The notes under the pieces: model-generated
What the model saw: only the letters and a program-made list of their open reading frames with translations
What the model was told of the DNA's origin: nothing
The model's database searches: none
Source of the DNA: PCC-6802 sp031388585
GTDB lineage: Bacteria > Cyanobacteriota > Cyanobacteriia > Pseudanabaenales > Pseudanabaenaceae
Assembly (NCBI GenBank): GCA_031388585.1
Contig: JANMRU010000021.1
Span: 1 to 9,148, forward strand
Length of the DNA: 9,148 bases
Reading direction: 5' to 3'
Shown: positions 5,926 to 9,148 of the stretch, one piece after another
Numbering within the stretch: position 1 is the first letter of the stretch
Layout: every line of letters starts with the position of its first letter
Program-made: the position numbers and the translations under genes

Positions 5926-6402
5926 GTGGTACTAAACTGCAAATTATTTGCTTACGAACGCCTCTCTGTGCAACTACCCAAAGCTCACAAATCTCAAGCT
6001 CAGCCGATCTGTGCCCAGGTCTATCCGTGCCCTTGTCCTAAGCGCGGTAAGCTTAACCCGATTACGCTGACTGATGCCTTTGGTTGCGATCGCTGCTCGT
6101 TAATATTTGCCAGCGAAGATGATGGGTTCAGTTTGGTCCAGCTTGGTGGGATCGATCCCTATCGGCGTGCCTGGTATTGGAATGGTACGCGCTGGTATGC
6201 CATTCGCAATGCTAATCTCAAGTATGCTAGACAGCTTGCGCCAATTCAGATGGTTTTGGTGTCATCAGTTGTACTAATGTTTTTGTTATTAGTAGCTGTT
6301 AGCACAAAGAATTATCAAGTAATACATTTAGCAATTTTAGTTGCTATCCCTGTAATTCTTGTAATCTGCTGGTTAATACTGTTGCGTCGTCGGGAATCTT
6401 AA
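5926..6402 (+). CDS. Conserved-looking small membrane protein with an N-terminal CxC...CxxC motif, function unknown
   Basis: The product is up to 158 residues. The N-terminal half has a likely zinc-binding pattern, Cys35-x-Cys37 and Cys54-x2-Cys57, separated by 16 residues, followed by an aromatic-rich block with RAWYWNGTRW (81-90). The C-terminal half has two hydrophobic helices (about 107-125 and 131-153) ending in RRRES, so both termini are probably cytoplasmic. The pattern looks like a cyanobacterial hypothetical protein I have seen, but I cannot assign a function. The start is uncertain: the GTG at 5926 directly follows an in-frame TAA, and a second GTG at 5968 would remove 14 poorly structured residues. 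Neither has a Shine-Dalgarno sequence. Its stop is only 3-15 bp before the ProA-like gene, so the two are very probably one operon. A metal-sensing, redox-sensing or scaffold role would be guesswork. Confidence 0.82.
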   Translation: MVLNCKLFAYERLSVQLPKAHKSQAQPICAQVYPCPCPKRGKLNPITLTDAFGCDRCSLIFASEDDGFSLVQLGGIDPYRRAWYWNGTRWYAIRNANLKYARQLAPIQMVLVSSVVLMFLLLVAVSTKNYQVIHLAILVAIPVILVICWLILLRRRES

Positions 6403-6417
6403 ATTGTGGATCGAGCC

Positions 6418-7683
6418 ATGAGTACAGTCACTACAGTGCCAGAAGATTTAACGGGCTTTGTCTACCAATCCCATGCAGCTTCTACGTTTCTCGCTTCAGT
6501 CAAGCTTGAGGAGCGCAATCGCATCCTCCTAGAAATTGCCGAGGTGGTCAAGCAACAACGAAATCAAATTCTTGAGGCTAATACCCTCGATCTTGAAGCC
6601 AGTCGAGAAATGGCTATTCCTGACATTGTGCTGGAGTGGCTCAAGCTTACACCTGAGCGCTTACAAAATTCAATCGATTGCATTAAGCAGCTAGCTGCTC
6701 TGCCAGATCCCTTATCTACTGGCAGTTCTAATCCTGATGGCTACAGGCGCGTACCGCTCGGGGCGATGGCATTTGTCTATGAGGCATTTCCGCAATTGGG
6801 TCTTGTAGCCGCTGGTATGTGTTTAAAGGCGGGTAATAGCCTGATTCTCAAGGGAGGTAGCGAGAGCATCAACTCAAATACGGCGATCGCCAATGCGATC
6901 AAAGATGTGATGCAAAAGTGCGATCTGCCTGAGGCAACGCTAGCGATCGCACCCAAAGGCACTGCAATCAAAGATCTATTAACCCAAGAAAAATATTTGC
7001 GTTTGGTAATCCCCTACGGTCGTCCTAGCTTTGTTCAACAGGTATCTAAGCAGTCAACCGTGACTGTGATGCCTTCAGTTATGGGCAACTGCTATGCCTA
7101 TATTGCCCAATCTAGCAATCTGGAATATGCCAGTCAAATGCTCAAAGCTAGCCGTAGCAGCGACCCAGATCCTGTTAATGCAATTGAAAAAGCGATCGTG
7201 CATCGTGACTGGCTCGATCGCGGCTTAATTGATTGGATTATTAGTTTGCAACAACAGGGCCTAACCGTGCGTGGCTGCGATACTACTGTGGCCTACTGCC
7301 GCAACTATATGGATCGCCTCCAGAGTGAAGTTGCGGCTGAAACCCAGTGGGGAAATGCTTATCTTGATGACATCATTGCAATTAAAGTCGTAGATCGCCT
7401 GGATGAGGCGATCGCCTGGATTAATCAGTACAGCAGCGGCCATGCCGATATAATTTTGACTGACTCGTTGCAAGAAAGTCATCAATTTGCAACTCAGGCT
7501 AATAGCAGTACCGTATTTATCAATACATCAAACCAGTTCCGACGCTATGGTAGCCTCGACTCTAATGGGAACAAAAGGGTGATCTTAGGTATGTCTAGCC
7601 TGAAAACAAGGGGCTCATCGCGCCATCCAGGTGCGATCGACCTATACGCCCTGACCACAACTAAACGCATCGTCACAAGTTAA
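6418..7683 (+). CDS. ProA-like protein (gamma-glutamyl phosphate reductase homologue) lacking the catalytic cysteine
   Basis: The 421-residue length, the fold signatures and the block PLGAMAFVYEAFP (113-125) place it in the ProA family, which reduces gamma-glutamyl phosphate to glutamate semialdehyde in proline synthesis. Several ProA hallmarks are altered. The catalytic motif RPSxCNxxETLLV reads SDPDPVNAIEKAIV, so Val253 replaces the cysteine nucleophile. YEARPNVT reads YEAFPQLG, and IPRGG reads IPYGR. The usual FGxGAE loop near the C-terminus is replaced by a basic, glycine/serine-rich segment ending in SRHPGAIDL, although the following ALTTTK resembles the normal ALTTYK. The reading frame is otherwise intact over its full length with normal-looking codon use, so it is maintained rather than decaying. 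I chose ATG 6418; a GTG at 6406 would add four residues. It follows the small membrane protein gene and precedes gloA by 12 bp. It may be a pseudoenzyme or an enzyme with another chemistry; a conventional proA should exist elsewhere. Confidence 0.88.
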   Translation: MSTVTTVPEDLTGFVYQSHAASTFLASVKLEERNRILLEIAEVVKQQRNQILEANTLDLEASREMAIPDIVLEWLKLTPERLQNSIDCIKQLAALPDPLSTGSSNPDGYRRVPLGAMAFVYEAFPQLGLVAAGMCLKAGNSLILKGGSESINSNTAIANAIKDVMQKCDLPEATLAIAPKGTAIKDLLTQEKYLRLVIPYGRPSFVQQVSKQSTVTVMPSVMGNCYAYIAQSSNLEYASQMLKASRSSDPDPVNAIEKAIVHRDWLDRGLIDWIISLQQQGLTVRGCDTTVAYCRNYMDRLQSEVAAETQWGNAYLDDIIAIKVVDRLDEAIAWINQYSSGHADIILTDSLQESHQFATQANSSTVFINTSNQFRRYGSLDSNGNKRVILGMSSLKTRGSSRHPGAIDLYALTTTKRIVTS

Positions 7684-7695
7684 TAAGCGCTAACT

Positions 7696-8103
7696 ATGAA
7701 ACTTCTACATACAATGCTCCGTGTTGGCGACCTCGATCTCTCGATCTCCTTCTACTGCGATATTTTGGGGATGCAGCTGTTGCGCCGCAAAGATTACCCC
7801 GATGGCAAATTTACCCTGGCATTTGTCGGCTACGGCGATGAGCAAAATAACTCCGTGATTGAGTTGACCCATAACTGGGACACAAAAAATTACGATTTAG
7901 GTAACGGTTTTGGCCACGTTGCTTTGGGTGTAGAAAATATTTATACCGCCTGTGATGCGATTAAAAATCTGGGTGGCAAGGTAACTCGCGAGCCAGGGCC
8001 AATGAAGCACGGCTCCACCGAGATTGCATTTGTGGAAGATCCCGATGGTTACAAAATTGAGTTAATTCAACTCAAGGATACGGCCTCCCCAGTCAAAAAT
8101 TAG
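7696..8103 (+). CDS. gloA: Lactoylglutathione lyase (glyoxalase I)
   Basis: Glyoxalase I isomerises the hemithioacetal of methylglyoxal and glutathione to S-lactoylglutathione in the cytoplasm. At 135 residues the protein matches E. coli GloA exactly in length, and the four metal ligands fall at the same numbers: His5 (LLHTML), Glu56 (VIELTHNW), His74 (GFGHVALGV) and Glu122 (YKIELI). It has the two beta-alpha-beta-beta-beta modules of the VOC superfamily and the signatures EDPDGYKIEL and GPMKHGST. The short form without extra insertions suggests the Ni/Co-preferring class, as in E. coli. The ATG (7696) lies 12 bp after the ProA-like stop, without a clear Shine-Dalgarno sequence, so it is probably translated from the same mRNA. 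The pairing of a detoxifying carbonyl enzyme with an aldehyde-dehydrogenase-fold protein may be functional. Confidence 0.96.
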   Translation: MKLLHTMLRVGDLDLSISFYCDILGMQLLRRKDYPDGKFTLAFVGYGDEQNNSVIELTHNWDTKNYDLGNGFGHVALGVENIYTACDAIKNLGGKVTREPGPMKHGSTEIAFVEDPDGYKIELIQLKDTASPVKN

Positions 8104-8110
8104 TAATGTT

Positions 8111-8151
8111 GGGGGTGTCGGGGCTGCGCCCCCACGCATGGGTTTCACCCC
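8111..8151. repeat. GC-rich palindromic element between gloA and the SDR gene
   Basis: A tight hairpin GGGGC-TGC-GCCCC (8120-8132) sits inside a second pair of arms, GGGGTG (8112-8117) and CACCCC (8146-8151). Composition differs sharply from the AT-rich DNA that follows (8162-8182). There is no T-run, so it is not a standard intrinsic terminator, though it could stop or protect the gloA mRNA. It looks like a dispersed palindromic repeat; one copy cannot prove this. Confidence 0.5.
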
Positions 8152-8207
8152 TTCACCCCATTTCAATTCAATATATTTTTATAGCGGGATGGGAGTAAAA
8201 GCAGAAC

Positions 8208-8903
8208 ATGAAAGGTAAACAAGTACTACTCACGGGCGGCACAGGTGGTTTGGGTACAGGTGTAACGAAAGTCGCATTAGCGCAGGGTGCGAGGTTGACA
8301 ATTCCCTATAGAAGTCTCGTCGAGGTGGAACATCTGAAGCGGAGCTTGTCTGCCTCAGAGTTTGAACAGTTGCGCTTAGTTGCGGCAGACCTCCTCGACG
8401 AGCGGGAAATCTCCCAATTAGTAGATGATATGGGGCATGTCGATGTGCTAATCCATCTGGTTGGGGGCTTTGCCATGGGCCCAACCCACGAATTTAGCTT
8501 TGCCGACTGGAAATATCAGCTCGATCTCAACCTGAATACAACATTTTTGACCTGCAAGCATAGCCTGCGTAAAATGCTAGAGCATAACTACGGTCGTATC
8601 GTCACGATTGGTTCGCGAGGAGCCGTTCAGCCTTCTGGTCAGTTAGCTGCTTACTGCGCCGCCAAAGCCGGAGTGATTGCCCTGACTCAGGCGATCGCCG
8701 ATGAAACGAAGGGTAAAAATATTACTGCCAATGTAGTTTTGCCCAGCGTAATCGATACACCTCAAAATCGACAAGCTATGGGTGAGGCCAATACCGACCG
8801 ATGGGTCAAACCAGAATCCTTAGGGCAGGTGATTTGCTTTCTGGCTTCTGAGTCTGCTAGGGATGTGCGCGGTGCCGCGATTCCCGTGTTTGGTAATTTT
8901 TAG
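8208..8903 (+). CDS. Short-chain dehydrogenase/reductase (SDR), substrate unknown
   Basis: This 231-residue classical SDR is an NAD(P)(H)-dependent oxidoreductase. The Rossmann glycine motif TGGTGGLG is at residues 9-16. The catalytic tetrad is Asn108, Ser136 (in TIGSRGA), Tyr149 and Lys153 (YCAAK). The NNAG motif of the family is changed to HLVGG (83-87). The C-terminal part has the usual cofactor-loop LPSVIDTPQNR (178-188) and a FLASES...RGAAIPVFG end. The residues after the second beta strand read YRS (34-36); an arginine here would suit NADPH, but this is weak. The ATG at 8208 follows GGAG (8192-8195) by 12 bases, a long spacing. It lies 104 bp after gloA, with a palindromic element between, so it may have its own promoter in the AT-rich stretch 8165-8182. 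An aldehyde or ketone substrate would suit the neighbours, but sequence does not show it. Confidence 0.93.
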   Translation: MKGKQVLLTGGTGGLGTGVTKVALAQGARLTIPYRSLVEVEHLKRSLSASEFEQLRLVAADLLDEREISQLVDDMGHVDVLIHLVGGFAMGPTHEFSFADWKYQLDLNLNTTFLTCKHSLRKMLEHNYGRIVTIGSRGAVQPSGQLAAYCAAKAGVIALTQAIADETKGKNITANVVLPSVIDTPQNRQAMGEANTDRWVKPESLGQVICFLASESARDVRGAAIPVFGNF

Positions 8904-8968
8904 CGCATTTGCTCGCGTACCCAGTGCTGAAATTCCCTTCTTACTGCACTCATTGGTATTTGTTAGTG

Positions 8969-9148
8969 TCATGAATTATTCGCCACAGATTTACGGTCAT
9001 GTTTAGCATGATCGCGCTCAATCACCAAGAAGAATACGGTTAAGCAACTGGTTTCGTGAGGGAAGGCACCAATTTCATCGGATTTGGTACGAAACTCGCG
9101 GAATAAACGCTCCAAATGATTGGTTGTGCGAATATGATGGTGCAAACT
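8969..9148 (-). CDS. Transposase, C-terminal part (IS256/Mutator-like)
   Basis: An open frame of 59 codons plus a TGA stop (8969-8971) enters from the right edge on the minus strand. It includes IRTTNHLERLFREFRTK, then IGAFPHETSCLTVF, matching the C-terminal pattern of Mutator/IS256-type transposases: TTN-x-hydrophobic-ER, then a basic helix, then F-P-x-E-x-S. The rest lies outside the window, so I cannot say whether the element is complete. The expected end of the insertion sequence and its terminal inverted repeat should fall between the SDR stop (8903) and 8968; the partner end needed to recognise it is not visible. Transposase is fairly sure, the family somewhat less so. Confidence 0.72.
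   Translation of the reverse strand, partial: SLHHHIRTTNHLERLFREFRTKSDEIGAFPHETSCLTVFFLVIERDHAKHDRKSVANNS

Noticed and set aside
6777..7485. Minus-strand frames within the ProA-like gene
   Set aside because: Short, signature-free, opposite a full-length family member.
6418..7683. Pseudogene call for the ProA-like gene
   Set aside because: The frame is intact over full length with start and stop and tight spacing to both neighbours; loss of the Cys alone does not make it a pseudogene.
8900..8953. Minus-strand mini-ORF of 17 codons (MSAVRREFQHWVREQMR) between the transposase and the SDR gene
   Set aside because: Protein-like composition, but too short, overlapping the SDR stop, without a ribosome binding site. 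It could be a gene remnant; nothing supports it further.

Overview
The window reads as a cyanobacterial chromosome segment. The octamer GCGATCGC (HIP1, highly over-represented in many cyanobacteria) occurs at least 17 times in 9.1 kb. The proteins also have cyanobacterial flavour: N-I (Nat)-type amino acid transporter parts, a BgtA-like ATPase, and a small CxC/CxxC two-helix membrane protein. I cannot name the species.

Left half (1-5479): every convincing gene is on the minus strand, so transcription runs right to left. In transcription order these are a lone polar/basic amino acid ABC ATPase (BgtA/GlnQ type), a small membrane-anchored coiled-coil protein, the preQ0 genes queE-queD-queC (queE/queD overlap by 4 bp; queD/queC are 15 bp apart), a LivH-type permease (NatD-like), the tRNA 2-thiouridylase mnmA, and the start of a LivF-type ATPase (NatE-like) that runs off the left edge. 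QueE/D/C convert the GTP-derived pterin to 7-cyano-7-deazaguanine, precursor of queuosine at tRNA position 34. MnmA thiolates U34 of other tRNAs. Two wobble-base modification routes are therefore interleaved with two subunits of one probable amino acid transporter.

Middle (5500-5925): two convergent tRNA genes, tRNA-Cys(GCA) on + and tRNA-Leu(UAG) on -, each with a recognisable promoter, enclose about 120 bp that holds a nested inverted repeat.

Right half (5926-8903): all + strand. A small cysteine-motif membrane protein is followed almost without gap by a ProA-like protein, then 12 bp later by a textbook metal-dependent glyoxalase I (gloA), and after a GC-rich palindromic spacer by a short-chain dehydrogenase/reductase. 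The ProA-like protein keeps the family's length and fold signature but has lost the catalytic cysteine (Val in its place) and other signature residues. It is the most surprising gene here and may be a pseudoenzyme or an enzyme with a different activity.

Right edge (8904-9148): the 3' end of a probable IS256/Mutator-type transposase enters on the minus strand, so an insertion sequence abuts the SDR gene.

I found no CRISPR array, phage module or defence cassette. Most of the window is ordinary housekeeping DNA. The degenerate ProA with its linked partners is the best candidate for something undescribed.
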